The position numbers were made by a program, and so were the translations under genes. DNA of 64,000 nt from Comamonadaceae bacterium 2FH (lineage in GTDB: Bacteria; Pseudomonadota; Gammaproteobacteria; Burkholderiales; Burkholderiaceae_C). Below the pieces are notes generated by a model. That model ran no database searches and was not told the origin of the DNA. It worked only from the letters and a program-made list of their open reading frames with translations. The DNA is taken from assembly GCA_005503335.1 (NCBI GenBank), contig SCMQ01000009.1, positions 62,001 to 126,000 of the forward strand, read 5' to 3'. Shown piece by piece: positions 1 through 11,319 of the stretch. How positions within the stretch are numbered: position 1 is the stretch's first letter; every line of letters begins with the position of its first letter.

Positions 1-1241
1 GCGAGGGCCGCGAGCTGATCCCCACGGCCAAGGCCTTCCAGCTCATGACCCTGCTGCGCGGCCTGGGCGTGGAGGAGCTCTCCAAGCCCGAGCTGACTGG
101 CGAGTGGGAATACAAGCTGGCCCAGATGGAGCACGGCAAGCTCTCGCGCGAGGCCTTCATGCGCGACATCGCGGCCATGACCGAGCACATCGTCAAGAAG
201 GCCAAGGAATACGACCGCGATACCGTCCCCGGCGACTACGCCCAGCTGTCCACGCCCTGCCCCAACTGCGGCGGCGTGGTCAAGGAGAACTACCGCCGCT
301 ACGCCTGCACCGGCGCCGACGGCCGCGGCGAGGGCTGCGGCTTCTCGTTCGGCAAGTCGCCCGCCGGCCGCACCTTCGAGCCGGCTGAGGTCGAAGCTTT
401 CCTGCGCGAGCGCAAGCTGGGCCCGCTGGAAGGCTTCCGCTCCAAGGCCGGCTGGCCGTTCACCGCCGAGATCGCGCTGCGCTATAACGAGGAAGACAGG
501 AACTGGAAGCTCGAGTTCGACTTCGGCGACGACAAGAACGCCGAGGAGACCGGCGAGCTGGTGGATTTCTCGGCCAGCGAGCCGCTGGGCCCCTGCCCCA
601 AGTGCGGCGCGGCTGTGCACGAGCATGGCAGCAACTACATCTGCGCCAAGTCCGTGCCGACCGCGGACCAGCCCACGCCCAGCTGCGACTTCAAGAGCGG
701 CAAGATCATCCTGCAGCAGCCCGTGGCGCGCGAGCAGATGGCCAAGCTGCTGGCCACCGGCAAGACCGACCTGCTGGACAAGTTCGTCTCCATGCGCACG
801 CGCCGCAGCTTCAAGGCCTTCCTGGCCTGGGATGCGGCCGCCGGCAAGGTGAATTTCGAGTTCGAGCCGCGCGAAAGCAAATTTCCGCCGCGCAAGACGG
901 CAGCCGGCGCCGCCGCCAAGGCCGCCCCCGCCAGGAAGGCCGCGGCCAAGGCGCCGGCAGCGAAGAAGGCGGCGCCCGCCAAGGCCCCCAAGGCGCCGCG
1001 CAAGACCGCTCCGGGCGCGGGCCTCAAGCCCAGCGAGGCCCTGGCCGCCGTGATCGGCAGCGAGCCCCTGGCCCGCACCGAGGTCATCAAGAAGCTGTGG
1101 GACTACATCAAGGCCAACGGCCTGCAGGACGCAGCCAACAAGCGCGCCATCAACGCCGACGCCAAGCTGCGCGCGGTGTTCGGCAAGGACCAGGTCACCA
1201 TGTTCGAGCTGGCCGGCATCGTCGGCAAGCACCTGGGCTGA
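1..1241 (+). CDS. topB: DNA topoisomerase III, C-terminal part (5' truncated by window edge)
   Basis: This is a type IA topoisomerase that relaxes or decatenates single-stranded DNA crossings; only the last 412 or so residues are in the window and the active-site tyrosine lies upstream. The reading frame is open from base 3 and begins EGRELIPTAKAFQLMT, typical of the TopB core. Two zinc-ribbon-like repeats follow (CPNCGG near base 260 and CPKCGA near base 597, each with a second Cys pair). Then comes a Lys/Ala/Pro-rich linker (about 895-1010) and a C-terminal SWIB/MDM2-like domain (about 1020-1241, with LARTEVIKKLWDYIK). The SWIB fusion is absent from E. coli TopB but I know it from beta-proteobacterial homologues. 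It is followed by slyD after 30 bp, so the two may be cotranscribed. Confidence 0.9.
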   Translation, partial: EGRELIPTAKAFQLMTLLRGLGVEELSKPELTGEWEYKLAQMEHGKLSREAFMRDIAAMTEHIVKKAKEYDRDTVPGDYAQLSTPCPNCGGVVKENYRRYACTGADGRGEGCGFSFGKSPAGRTFEPAEVEAFLRERKLGPLEGFRSKAGWPFTAEIALRYNEEDRNWKLEFDFGDDKNAEETGELVDFSASEPLGPCPKCGAAVHEHGSNYICAKSVPTADQPTPSCDFKSGKIILQQPVAREQMAKLLATGKTDLLDKFVSMRTRRSFKAFLAWDAAAGKVNFEFEPRESKFPPRKTAAGAAAKAAPARKAAAKAPAAKKAAPAKAPKAPRKTAPGAGLKPSEALAAVIGSEPLARTEVIKKLWDYIKANGLQDAANKRAINADAKLRAVFGKDQVTMFELAGIVGKHLG

Positions 1242-1271
1242 GCCCGCCCGAAAGACAAGAGGAATACTGCG

Positions 1272-1748
1272 ATGAAGATCAGCAAGGACACCGTCGTGAC
1301 CCTGAGCTACCAGGTGGCCGACGCCCAGGGCAAGGCCCTGGAAGCGAGCACCGAGCCCATGGCCTACCTGCACGGCGGCTACGGCAACACCTTCGAGAAA
1401 ATCGAGGCCGCGCTGGAGGGCCAGGAGCCGGGCTTCGCCACCACCGTGCTGCTGCAGCCCGAGGACGCCTTCGGCGCGCGCGACGAAAGCCTGGTGCGCA
1501 CGATTTCCAAGGCCGAGTTCCCGCCCGGCGTGAAGGTCGGCGGCACGCTGCGCGGCCGGGCCGATGACGGCCACGAGCGCATCTTCACCGTGCTGAAGAT
1601 CAAGGGCCCGCAGGTGGTCCTGGACGGCAACCACCCGCATGCGGGCAAGGTGCTGCGCTTCTCGCTCAAGGTGACGGACGTGCGCGCGGCCAGCGCCGAG
1701 GAGATCACCCACGGCCATGCGCATGGGGCGCACGGCCACCACCACTGA
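1272..1748 (+). CDS. slyD: FKBP-type peptidyl-prolyl isomerase, SlyD-like
   Basis: A 158-residue cytoplasmic prolyl isomerase and chaperone of the SlyD group. The N-terminal FKBP half contains the short GGYGNTFEKIEAALEG segment, followed by an insert-in-flap region (PGVKVGGTLRGRADDG) and the return FKBP strand. The C-terminal tail is short and histidine-rich (HGHAHGAHGHHH), which in SlyD proteins binds nickel and other metals; it is much shorter than the E. coli tail. No signal peptide is present. The start ATG is preceded by an AAGAGGAA-type ribosome site 10 bp upstream. A strong bidirectional terminator follows at 1781-1808. Confidence 0.9.
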   Translation: MKISKDTVVTLSYQVADAQGKALEASTEPMAYLHGGYGNTFEKIEAALEGQEPGFATTVLLQPEDAFGARDESLVRTISKAEFPPGVKVGGTLRGRADDGHERIFTVLKIKGPQVVLDGNHPHAGKVLRFSLKVTDVRAASAEEITHGHAHGAHGHHH

Positions 1749-1780
1749 GCCGCGGTCCTGCGGGACGCGCAGCCGCCATG

Positions 1781-1808
1781 AAAAAACGCGCCCTCGGGCG
1801 CGTTTTTT
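1781..1808. terminator. Bidirectional intrinsic terminator between slyD and gap
   Basis: A perfect 13-bp stem (AAAAAACGCGCCC paired with GGGCGCGTTTTTT) with a two-base spacer. The A-run on one arm and T-run on the other let it end transcripts from both converging genes, slyD and gap. Confidence 0.85.
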
Positions 1809-1825
1809 CTGTGCGAGGCAATGAC

Positions 1826-2839
<1,014 letters not shown>

Positions 2840-2861
2840 CTAGAAGTTAAAAACCTGAAAC

Positions 2862-4916
<2,055 letters not shown>

Positions 4917-5016
4917 GTCAGGCAGCTCCGGGGAAATCAGGGGAAACCGAGGATTTTACCGTTTGGCCCCGGCGGCGCCTTTTCCGGGCCTGCGCAGAGC
5001 ATGGCACCATAGCGGC

Positions 5017-5784
5017 ATGAGGTTGACCGCGTCCCCCCCCTTGCCCCATGTGGCGGCCATGATCCTGGCCGCCGGCCGCGGCGAGCGCATGCGCCCGCTG
5101 ACCGACCAGCGCCCGAAGCCCCTGCTGGCCGTGCGGGGCAAGCCGCTGCTGCAATGGAGCATGGAGGCGCTGGCGCGCGGCGGCTTCTCGCGCCTGGTGG
5201 TCAACACGGCCTGGCTGGGCGAGCAGATCGCGGCGCAGTTCGGCCCCCAGCCGCTGCTGGAGGCTTCGAGCCCGGCAGCCAGGGCCGAGCGCGTGCACAT
5301 CGACTACTCGCACGAGGGACAGGACTTCGGCTATGCCCTGGAGACCGCCGGCGGCATCGCGCGCGCCCTGCCCCTGCTGGGCGATCCGTTCTGGGTGCTG
5401 GCCGGCGACGTCTACGCGCCGGATTTCCGCTTCGCACAGGACAGCGTGGAGCGCTTCGCCGCCAGCGGCATGCTGGCCCACCTCTGGCTGGTGCCCAATC
5501 CGCCGCACCACCCGCGCGGCGATTTCGGCCTCTCGGCCCAGGGCCTGGCGCTGAACCAGGCCGCGCAGACCTACACCTTCAGCACCATCGCCCTGTACCG
5601 CCGAGCGCTGTTCGAGCCGCCCTGGTGCGCCATCCTGCCCGGCAACCCGCAGGGCACGGCCGCGCCGCTGGCGCCGCTGCTGCGCGCCGCCATGGACCAG
5701 GGCCTGGTCAGCGCCGAGCTCTACCAAGGCGCCTGGACCGACGTGGGCACGCCCGGACGGCTGGCCGAACTCAATGCCGCATGA
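5017..5784 (+). CDS. murU: N-acetylmuramate alpha-1-phosphate uridylyltransferase (MurU-like nucleotidyltransferase)
   Basis: A 255-residue sugar-1-phosphate nucleotidyltransferase. The signature MILAAGRGERMRPLT followed by RPKPLL is near the N-terminus, with the metal-binding aspartate in VLAGDVYAPD. The size and short C-terminus fit MurU, which makes UDP-MurNAc in the anhydro-MurNAc recycling bypass found in Pseudomonas. Its partner kinase gene amgK lies 26 kb away at 31927. The ATG at 5017 is used; an alternative ATG at 5059 starts exactly at the nucleotide-binding motif and would leave no N-terminal residues before it. A mannose-1-phosphate guanylyltransferase identity is less likely given amgK in the same window. 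Confidence 0.8.
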   Translation: MRLTASPPLPHVAAMILAAGRGERMRPLTDQRPKPLLAVRGKPLLQWSMEALARGGFSRLVVNTAWLGEQIAAQFGPQPLLEASSPAARAERVHIDYSHEGQDFGYALETAGGIARALPLLGDPFWVLAGDVYAPDFRFAQDSVERFAASGMLAHLWLVPNPPHHPRGDFGLSAQGLALNQAAQTYTFSTIALYRRALFEPPWCAILPGNPQGTAAPLAPLLRAAMDQGLVSAELYQGAWTDVGTPGRLAELNAA

Positions 5785-5806
5785 CCGACACCTCAGGAAC
5801 CGCACC

Positions 5807-7192
5807 ATGAACCCCTCCCTCTACGCCCAGCGCCGCGCCCGCGTGGCGGCGCAGCTCAGCCCCGGCGGCATCGCCATCGTGCCCACCGCGCCCGAGCGCC
5901 AGCGCAACCGCGACAGCGACTACCTGTTCCGGCACGACAGCTACTTCTACTACCTGAGCGGCTTCAGCGAACCCAACGCCTGGCTGGTGATCACGGCCGA
6001 CGGCCGCAGCACCCTGTTCTGCCAGCCCAAGGACCCGGAGCGCGAGATCTGGGACGGCCTGCGCCTGGGGCCCGGGGCCGCGCCCGAGGCGCTGGGCGTG
6101 GACGCCGCCTACCCCATCGGCCAGCTCGACTCCGAGCTGCCCCGGCTGCTGGAGAACCAGGCCACGGTCTGGTTCCCGTTCGCCACCCATGCGGGCCTGG
6201 AAAGCCGGATCGACGGCTGGCTGGGCAAGGTGCGCGCGCGTGTGCGCTTCGGCGCCCTGTGCCCGGCCGAGCAGCGCGACCTCTGCGCCGTCCTGGACGA
6301 GATGCGCCTGTTCAAGGACGCCGAGGAGCAGGCCATCATGCGCCGTGCCGCGCAGATCAGCGCCCAGGGCCATGTACGCGCCATGCGCCGCTGCGTCGCC
6401 ATGCTGCGCGCGGGCGAGGACTTGCGCGAGTACCACCTCGACGCCGAGCTGCTGCACGAGTTCCGCCAGCACGGCTCGCAGTACCCGGCCTACGGCTCCA
6501 TCGTGGCCGCCGGGGCCAACGCCTGCGTGCTGCACTACCGTGCCGACCAGGCGCCGATACGCGACGGCGAGCTGGTGCTGATCGACGCGGGCTGCGAGCT
6601 CGACGGCTACGCCAGCGACATCACGCGCAGCTTCCCGGCCAACGGCCGCTTCAGCGGCCCGCAGCGCGCGCTCTACGAGCTGGTGCTGGCCAGCCAGGAC
6701 GCGGCCGTGGCCGAGACGCGGCCCGGCGCGCGCTTCACCGCGCCGCACGAGGCCGCCGTGAAGGTGCTGGCCCAGGGCCTGCTCGACCTCGGCCTGCTGG
6801 ACGGCAAGAAGGTCGGCTCGGTCGACGACGTGATCGCCAACCGCAGCTACTTCCCGTTCTACATGCACCGCACCGGCCACTGGCTGGGCATGGACGTGCA
6901 CGACTGCGGCAGCTACGTCGAGCCCGGCGAGCAGGGCCAGGTCAGCGAGCGCCGCGACCCGATCAGCGGCGAGACCATCAAGGACCGGCCCAGCCGCATA
7001 CTGCGCCCCGGCATGGTGCTGACCGTCGAGCCCGGCCTCTACGTGCGCCCGGCCCCGGGCGTGCCCGAGGCCTTCCACCACATCGGCATCCGCATCGAGG
7101 ACGACGCCATCGTGACCGACACGGGCTGCGAGCTGATCACGCGCGGCGTGCCGGTCGAGCCGGACGAGATCGAGGCGCTGATGCGCGGTTGA
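5807..7192 (+). CDS. pepP: Xaa-Pro aminopeptidase (aminopeptidase P)
   Basis: A 461-residue M24B metallopeptidase that removes N-terminal residues preceding proline. The N-terminal creatinase-like domain carries SDYLFRHDSYFYYLSGF. The C-terminal pita-bread domain shows the dinuclear metal ligands in order: Asp in LIDAGCELDGYASDITR, His in HRTGHWLGMDVHD, Glu in TVEPGLY and Glu in IRIEDD. The start chosen is the ATG opening MNPSLYAQRRARV; the frame is open to 5774 but that extension has no family resemblance. It follows murU after 22 bp and converges on alkB. Confidence 0.95.
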   Translation: MNPSLYAQRRARVAAQLSPGGIAIVPTAPERQRNRDSDYLFRHDSYFYYLSGFSEPNAWLVITADGRSTLFCQPKDPEREIWDGLRLGPGAAPEALGVDAAYPIGQLDSELPRLLENQATVWFPFATHAGLESRIDGWLGKVRARVRFGALCPAEQRDLCAVLDEMRLFKDAEEQAIMRRAAQISAQGHVRAMRRCVAMLRAGEDLREYHLDAELLHEFRQHGSQYPAYGSIVAAGANACVLHYRADQAPIRDGELVLIDAGCELDGYASDITRSFPANGRFSGPQRALYELVLASQDAAVAETRPGARFTAPHEAAVKVLAQGLLDLGLLDGKKVGSVDDVIANRSYFPFYMHRTGHWLGMDVHDCGSYVEPGEQGQVSERRDPISGETIKDRPSRILRPGMVLTVEPGLYVRPAPGVPEAFHHIGIRIEDDAIVTDTGCELITRGVPVEPDEIEALMRG

Positions 7193-7228
7193 TCCCGGCG
7201 CCGACGATTGGATGCCAGGCGGTATGAG

Positions 7229-7864
7229 TCAACCGGCCCGGCGCAGGGTCAGGTTGATGCGCTCGGCGCCCGTCAGCGGATGGCTGCCCTCGGCCAGCGG
7301 CAGCACGCCGTGGTAGACCAGGCGCGAGGGCCCGCCCCAGACCACCACGTCGCCATGCGCGAGCGGCAGGCGCCGCGGCCGGTCGGCGCGGCGCAGCCCG
7401 CCCCAGAGGAAGACGGCCGGCAGGCCCAGCGAGACCGAGACGATGGGCCTGCCGAAGTCGCGCTCGTTGCGGTCCTGGTGCAGCGAGAGTCGGTCGCCGG
7501 GCCGGTAGCGGTTGACCAGGCAGGCGTCGGGCTGGAAATCCGCAAAGCCCGCCTCCCTGGCCGCCGCCTGCGCCAGGCGCAGCAGCAGCGGCGGCATGGC
7601 AGGCCAGGGGCGGCCGCTGTCGGGGTCGAGCGGGTCGTAACGGTAGCCGCGGCGGTCGCTGACCCAGCCCAGCGCGCCGCAGTTGCTCATGGCCACCGAC
7701 ATGGTCTGGCCGCCCGGCGTCAGCATCTGGCGTAGCGGCGCCTGCGCCGTGATCGCCTCCACCTCGGCCAGCAGCGCTGGCGCATCATCCAGCGCGAAAC
7801 CCGGCAGCAGGACCGCGCCCGGCCCGAGCATGGTCGGCCCCAGGTCGAACAAGGCCTGCGTCAC
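7229..7864 (-). CDS. alkB: AlkB-type alpha-ketoglutarate-dependent DNA demethylase
   Basis: A 211-residue Fe(II)/2-oxoglutarate dioxygenase that reverses N1-methyladenine and N3-methylcytosine damage. The iron ligands are the HQD in SLHQDRNERDF and the later His in LVYHGV; the 2-oxoglutarate-binding arginines are in ERINLTLRR at the C-terminus. MLTPGGQTMSVAMSNCG matches the substrate-binding region of AlkB. The start is a GTG at 7864-7862 that overlaps the ada stop codon in the tetranucleotide GTGA, giving tight translational coupling with ada, as with ada-alkB in E. coli. Confidence 0.92.
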   Translation of the reverse strand: MTQALFDLGPTMLGPGAVLLPGFALDDAPALLAEVEAITAQAPLRQMLTPGGQTMSVAMSNCGALGWVSDRRGYRYDPLDPDSGRPWPAMPPLLLRLAQAAAREAGFADFQPDACLVNRYRPGDRLSLHQDRNERDFGRPIVSVSLGLPAVFLWGGLRRADRPRRLPLAHGDVVVWGGPSRLVYHGVLPLAEGSHPLTGAERINLTLRRAG

Positions 7865-8943
7865 GCGCTGGCCTCGCGCGCCAGCAAGGCGGCCTTGCGC
7901 GCCACGCCCCAGCGGTAGCCCGACAGGCCGCCGTCGCTGCGCACCACGCGGTGGCAGGGAATGGCCACGGCCAGTGGGTTGGCGGCGCAGGCGCCGGCCA
8001 CGGCGCGCACGGCGCGCGGCGCGCCCAGGCGCTGCGCGAGCTCGGTGTAGCTGCAGGTCTGGCCCGGCGGGATCTCGCGCAGCGCCTGCCACACGCGCTG
8101 CTGGAAGGCCGTGCCGCGCAGGTCCAGCGGCAGGTCCAGGCCCAGGGCCGGCGCCTCGACCAGGCCGACCACCCGGGCCACCCATTGCTCGAAACCCGCG
8201 TCGCCGCCGACCAGGGTCGCCCTGGGGAAGCGGTCCTGCAGCTCGCGCAGCAGGGGCTCGGGCTCGTCACCCAGCGCGATGGCGCAGATGCCCCGTTCGC
8301 TGCCGGCCACCAGGATGGCGCCCAGCGAGCATTGGCCGAGCGCGAAGCGGACCTCGCTGCCCGCGCCGCCGGCACGATAGCGCCCCGGCGTCATGCCCAG
8401 GACCTGGTCGGCCTGCTCGTAGAGGCGGCTGCTGCCGCCGTAGCCGGCCTCGTACAGCGCCTCGGTCACCGGCGCGCCGCGCGCCAACGCCTCGCGCAGC
8501 CTCTGCGCGCGCGCGGCCTGCGCCCAGGCGCGCGGCGTGAGGCCGGTGTGCTGCTTGAACAATCGGTGCAGGTGATGCGGGCTCAGGTCCAGCTGCCGGG
8601 CCAGCTCCGCCAGTGGCAGCGCCTGTTCGCTGGCCGCGATCAGGCGGCAGGCCCGGGCCACCAGGGCCGCGTGGCGTTCGGGCAGCGCGGCCTCCTGGGG
8701 CCGGCAGCGCAGGCAGGGCCGGAAGCCCGCCTGCTCGGCCTCGGCGCAGCTGGCGTGAAAGCGCACGTTCTCGGGCCGGGCGTGGCGCGAGGGGCAGGAG
8801 GGCCGACAGTACACGCCGGTGCTGCGCACCGAGTAGACGAAGCGGCCGTCGGCCTGCGCATCGCGCGCCAGCACCGCGGCCCAGCGCGGGTCGCGCAAGG
8901 TCGCGGCCGCGGGGTCGGCCGGCTGGGAGGCGGAACGGGTCAC
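7861..8943 (-). CDS. ada: Bifunctional transcriptional activator / O6-methylguanine-DNA methyltransferase Ada
   Basis: About 360 residues. The N-terminal Ada zinc domain has the cysteine pattern GVYCRPSCPSR then RPCLRCRP, where methyl-phosphotriester transfer activates the protein. An AraC-type helix-turn-helix follows (LDLSPHHLHRLFKQHTGLTPRAW). The C-terminal methyltransferase domain carries the acceptor cysteine in IPCHRV and the loop GGLSGYRWG. I chose the GTG at 8943-8941 because AAAGGA lies seven bases upstream and the resulting length matches E. coli Ada (354). Upstream in-frame ATGs (8973, 9027) add residues without family character. It is coupled to alkB by a 4-bp overlap. Confidence 0.93.
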   Translation of the reverse strand: MTRSASQPADPAAATLRDPRWAAVLARDAQADGRFVYSVRSTGVYCRPSCPSRHARPENVRFHASCAEAEQAGFRPCLRCRPQEAALPERHAALVARACRLIAASEQALPLAELARQLDLSPHHLHRLFKQHTGLTPRAWAQAARAQRLREALARGAPVTEALYEAGYGGSSRLYEQADQVLGMTPGRYRAGGAGSEVRFALGQCSLGAILVAGSERGICAIALGDEPEPLLRELQDRFPRATLVGGDAGFEQWVARVVGLVEAPALGLDLPLDLRGTAFQQRVWQALREIPPGQTCSYTELAQRLGAPRAVRAVAGACAANPLAVAIPCHRVVRSDGGLSGYRWGVARKAALLAREASA

Positions 8944-9017
8944 GGCGTCTTCCTTTCGTCGCAGGGGCTGCATGAAAGGAAATTTAGCCGCAGCGCCGCG
9001 TCTTCGCACTCCGCGGC

Positions 9018-9030
9018 TTGCTTTCAAATT
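9018..9030 (-). promoter_or_regulatory. Candidate Ada operator (AAT-N6-GCAA)
   Basis: Read on the minus strand the sequence is AATTTGAAAGCAA, which fits the AAT-N6-GCAA pattern I recall for methylated Ada binding in E. coli. It lies about 75 bp upstream of the ada start, in the 112-bp gap between the GntR gene and ada. This is a single short match, so it is suggestive only. Confidence 0.35.
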
Positions 9031-9055
9031 CGAGCCGAGGGCGGCGCGCTCAGCG

Positions 9056-9763
9056 CTACTGGAAGATGGCCTCGAGGTCGGCCTCGATGGGCGCGCCCTC
9101 GAGCTTGAGGCTGCGCTCGATGTCGTCCAGGTGGTGCAGCATCAGGGCCTGGGCCTTGGCCAAGTCCTTGGCCGCGATCGCGTCGACGATGTGGTCGTGG
9201 TCGTCGGCCCGGCAGCTGGTCGCCGTCGGCGCGTCGTACAGGAAGATGATCAGGCAGGTGACGGTGGACAGCTCGCGCATGCTGCGCACCAGGGCGGTGT
9301 TGCCGGCCAGCTCGGCCAGCAGCAGGTGGAACTCGCCCGACAGGCGCACGATGGCGCGCTTGTCGTCCATGCGCCGGGCCTCGACCTCCTTGCGCTGGTG
9401 CTCGCGCAGCCGCGCCAGCATGGTCGCGTCCAGGCGCTCGACCAGACGCTTGATGATGCCGGGCTCGATCAGGCGCCGCGCCTCGAACACGTCGTAGGCC
9501 TGCTCCACCGTGGGCTTGGCGACGAAGGCGCCGCGCTGCGGGAACAGGTCGACCACGCGCTCGTTGGCCAGCCGGGCCAGCACCTCGCGGATGCGGGCGC
9601 GGCTGGTGCTGAAGATGGTGGCCAGGCGGTCCTCGCCGAGCTTGGTGCCCGGCGCCAGGCGGTGCTCCTGGATCGCCGTATACACCTTCTCGACGATTTC
9701 CTCGACGGTCTTTTCCCGCGCCGGGGCGGCCTTGCTGAGCGCTGCTGTGTTTTTTGGTGGCAT
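9056..9763 (-). CDS. GntR-family (FCD/FadR-type) transcriptional regulator of the hydantoinase operon
   Basis: A 235-residue regulator. The winged helix-turn-helix occupies roughly residues 20-85 (GTKLGEDRLATIFSTSRARIREVL). The C-terminal FCD ligand domain is all-helical with conserved polar residues (EFHLLLAE, DDHDHIVDAI). It is the last gene of the minus-strand MFS-racemase-hydantoinase series, 82 bp after the hydantoinase stop, and is the obvious candidate to bind the palindrome at 13554-13573. The ligand is unknown; a pyrimidine or hydantoin breakdown product is inferred from context only. Confidence 0.85.
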   Translation of the reverse strand: MPPKNTAALSKAAPAREKTVEEIVEKVYTAIQEHRLAPGTKLGEDRLATIFSTSRARIREVLARLANERVVDLFPQRGAFVAKPTVEQAYDVFEARRLIEPGIIKRLVERLDATMLARLREHQRKEVEARRMDDKRAIVRLSGEFHLLLAELAGNTALVRSMRELSTVTCLIIFLYDAPTATSCRADDHDHIVDAIAAKDLAKAQALMLHHLDDIERSLKLEGAPIEADLEAIFQ

Positions 9764-9845
9764 TTGGCAGAAACAGGCTTGCCGCGCGGTGGCCGGGGCC
9801 GGTCACCGCTGGCGCCCACGGGGCGCCTGAAGGCAAGGCCGCATT

Positions 9846-11297
9846 CTAGCCATCCGTGCCCGTTCGCGCCGGCAGGGCTGCCACGCGCGGCAGCAGCGTG
9901 GGCGCGCCGCAGGCCAGGAACTGCCCGGGCCGGGACGGCGGCCGGAAGTCCTGGCCGTCCCAGACGACCTCGCCGCGCGCGATCGTCAGGCCCGGCCAGG
10001 CACGCAGGCGCTGGCCCTCGTAGGGCGTGTGGTCCACCGCGTGGTGTAGATCGGCGTTGCGTATGACGCGCTCGCCCTCGTCCCAGACCACCAGGTCGGC
10101 GTCGGCCCCCACGGCGATGGTGCCCTTCCTCGGGTGCAGGCCATAGGCCTTGGCCGGGTTGGTGGCGGTGAGCTCGACGAAGCGGTTCAAGGTGATGCGC
10201 CCGCCCAGCACGCCCTCGGAGTACAAGAGCGCCATGCGGGTCTCTATGCCGGGGATGCCGTTGGGGATGTGGCGGAAGGCCACCTCCTGGCCGCCGGGCT
10301 TCTTGCCCTCGGGGCTGTCGTAGTTGAAGGGCGCGTGGTCGGAGGAGAAGACGGTGAACAGGCCGTCGGCCAGCCCGTCCCAGATCACCTGCTGGTTGGC
10401 CTTGTCGCGCGGCGGCGGGCTGCAGACGCAGCGCGCGCCCAGGTAGCTGTTGTCTATGCCGAGATCCTCGGCGGAGAGGAACAGGTACTGGGGGCAGGTC
10501 TCGGCGAAGACCTTGAGGCCCTGGGCGCGCGCCCAGCGGATCTGCTCGACGGCCTCGCGTCCCGAGACATGGACGACCAGGATGGGCGTGTCCACGAGCT
10601 CGGCCAGGGCGATGGCACGGTGGGTGGCCTCGCGCTCGACCAGCATGGGGCGGCTCAGGCCATGAAAGCGCGGCGCGGTCTGGCCGGCGGCCTCGAGCTT
10701 TTTGGTCAGCCAGGCGATGCAGTCGGCGTTCTCGGCATGGACCATGGCCATGGCGCCGTGCTGGCGCGCGACGGCCAGCACATCGAGGATCTGGCCGTCG
10801 TCGAGCTTGAGCTCGTCGTAGGTCATGTAGATCTTGAACGAGCTGTAGCCCTCGCGGATCAGGGCGGGCAATTCCTCGCCCAGGACCTGGGGCGTGGGGT
10901 CGCTGACGATCAGGTGGAAGGCGTAGTCCACATGGGCGCGGCCCTCGGCGCGGCGGTGGTAGTCGGCGACGGCGGCGCGCAGCGACTGGCCCTTTTCCTG
11001 GGCGGCGAAGGGGATGACGGTGGTGGTGCCGCCGCAGGCGGCGGCGCGGGTGCCGCTGTCGAAGTCGTCGGCCATGCGCACCGGCGGAGCCATGGGCTGG
11101 TCCAGGTGGCAATGGGCGTCGACGCCGCCGGGGGTGACGACGCGGCCGGCCGCGTCGATCTCGCGCGCGCCGGCGGGCAGCTGGGTGCCGATCTGCACGA
11201 TGCGGCCGTCGCGTATGCCGAGATCGGCCTCGAAGGTGTCGCTGGCGGTGGCCACGCGGGCGTGGCGCACCACCAGGTCAAAGGCGGGAAAACTCAT
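9846..11297 (-). CDS. Dihydropyrimidinase / D-hydantoinase family cyclic amidohydrolase
   Basis: A 483-residue member of the amidohydrolase superfamily that opens cyclic ureides such as dihydrouracil or 5-substituted hydantoins. Visible are the metal-binding DAHCHLDQPM (His-X-His), the SSFKIYMTYD segment containing the lysine expected to be carboxylated, later histidines in VHAENAD and VHVSG, and the aspartate in SSDHAPF. The substrate cannot be fixed from sequence. No carbamoylase or dihydropyrimidine dehydrogenase gene lies beside it. The neighbouring racemase-superfamily gene and transporter suggest uptake and ring opening of a small ureide or imide. Confidence 0.88.
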   Translation of the reverse strand: MSFPAFDLVVRHARVATASDTFEADLGIRDGRIVQIGTQLPAGAREIDAAGRVVTPGGVDAHCHLDQPMAPPVRMADDFDSGTRAAACGGTTTVIPFAAQEKGQSLRAAVADYHRRAEGRAHVDYAFHLIVSDPTPQVLGEELPALIREGYSSFKIYMTYDELKLDDGQILDVLAVARQHGAMAMVHAENADCIAWLTKKLEAAGQTAPRFHGLSRPMLVEREATHRAIALAELVDTPILVVHVSGREAVEQIRWARAQGLKVFAETCPQYLFLSAEDLGIDNSYLGARCVCSPPPRDKANQQVIWDGLADGLFTVFSSDHAPFNYDSPEGKKPGGQEVAFRHIPNGIPGIETRMALLYSEGVLGGRITLNRFVELTATNPAKAYGLHPRKGTIAVGADADLVVWDEGERVIRNADLHHAVDHTPYEGQRLRAWPGLTIARGEVVWDGQDFRPPSRPGQFLACGAPTLLPRVAALPARTGTDG

Positions 11298-11319
11298 GCT
11301 GCTGCTTCCGAACCCCGGC

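Noticed and set aside
5774-5806. Upstream extension of pepP to 5774
   Set aside because: It overlaps the murU stop region and adds 11 residues without similarity to the family; the ATG at 5807 gives the usual start.
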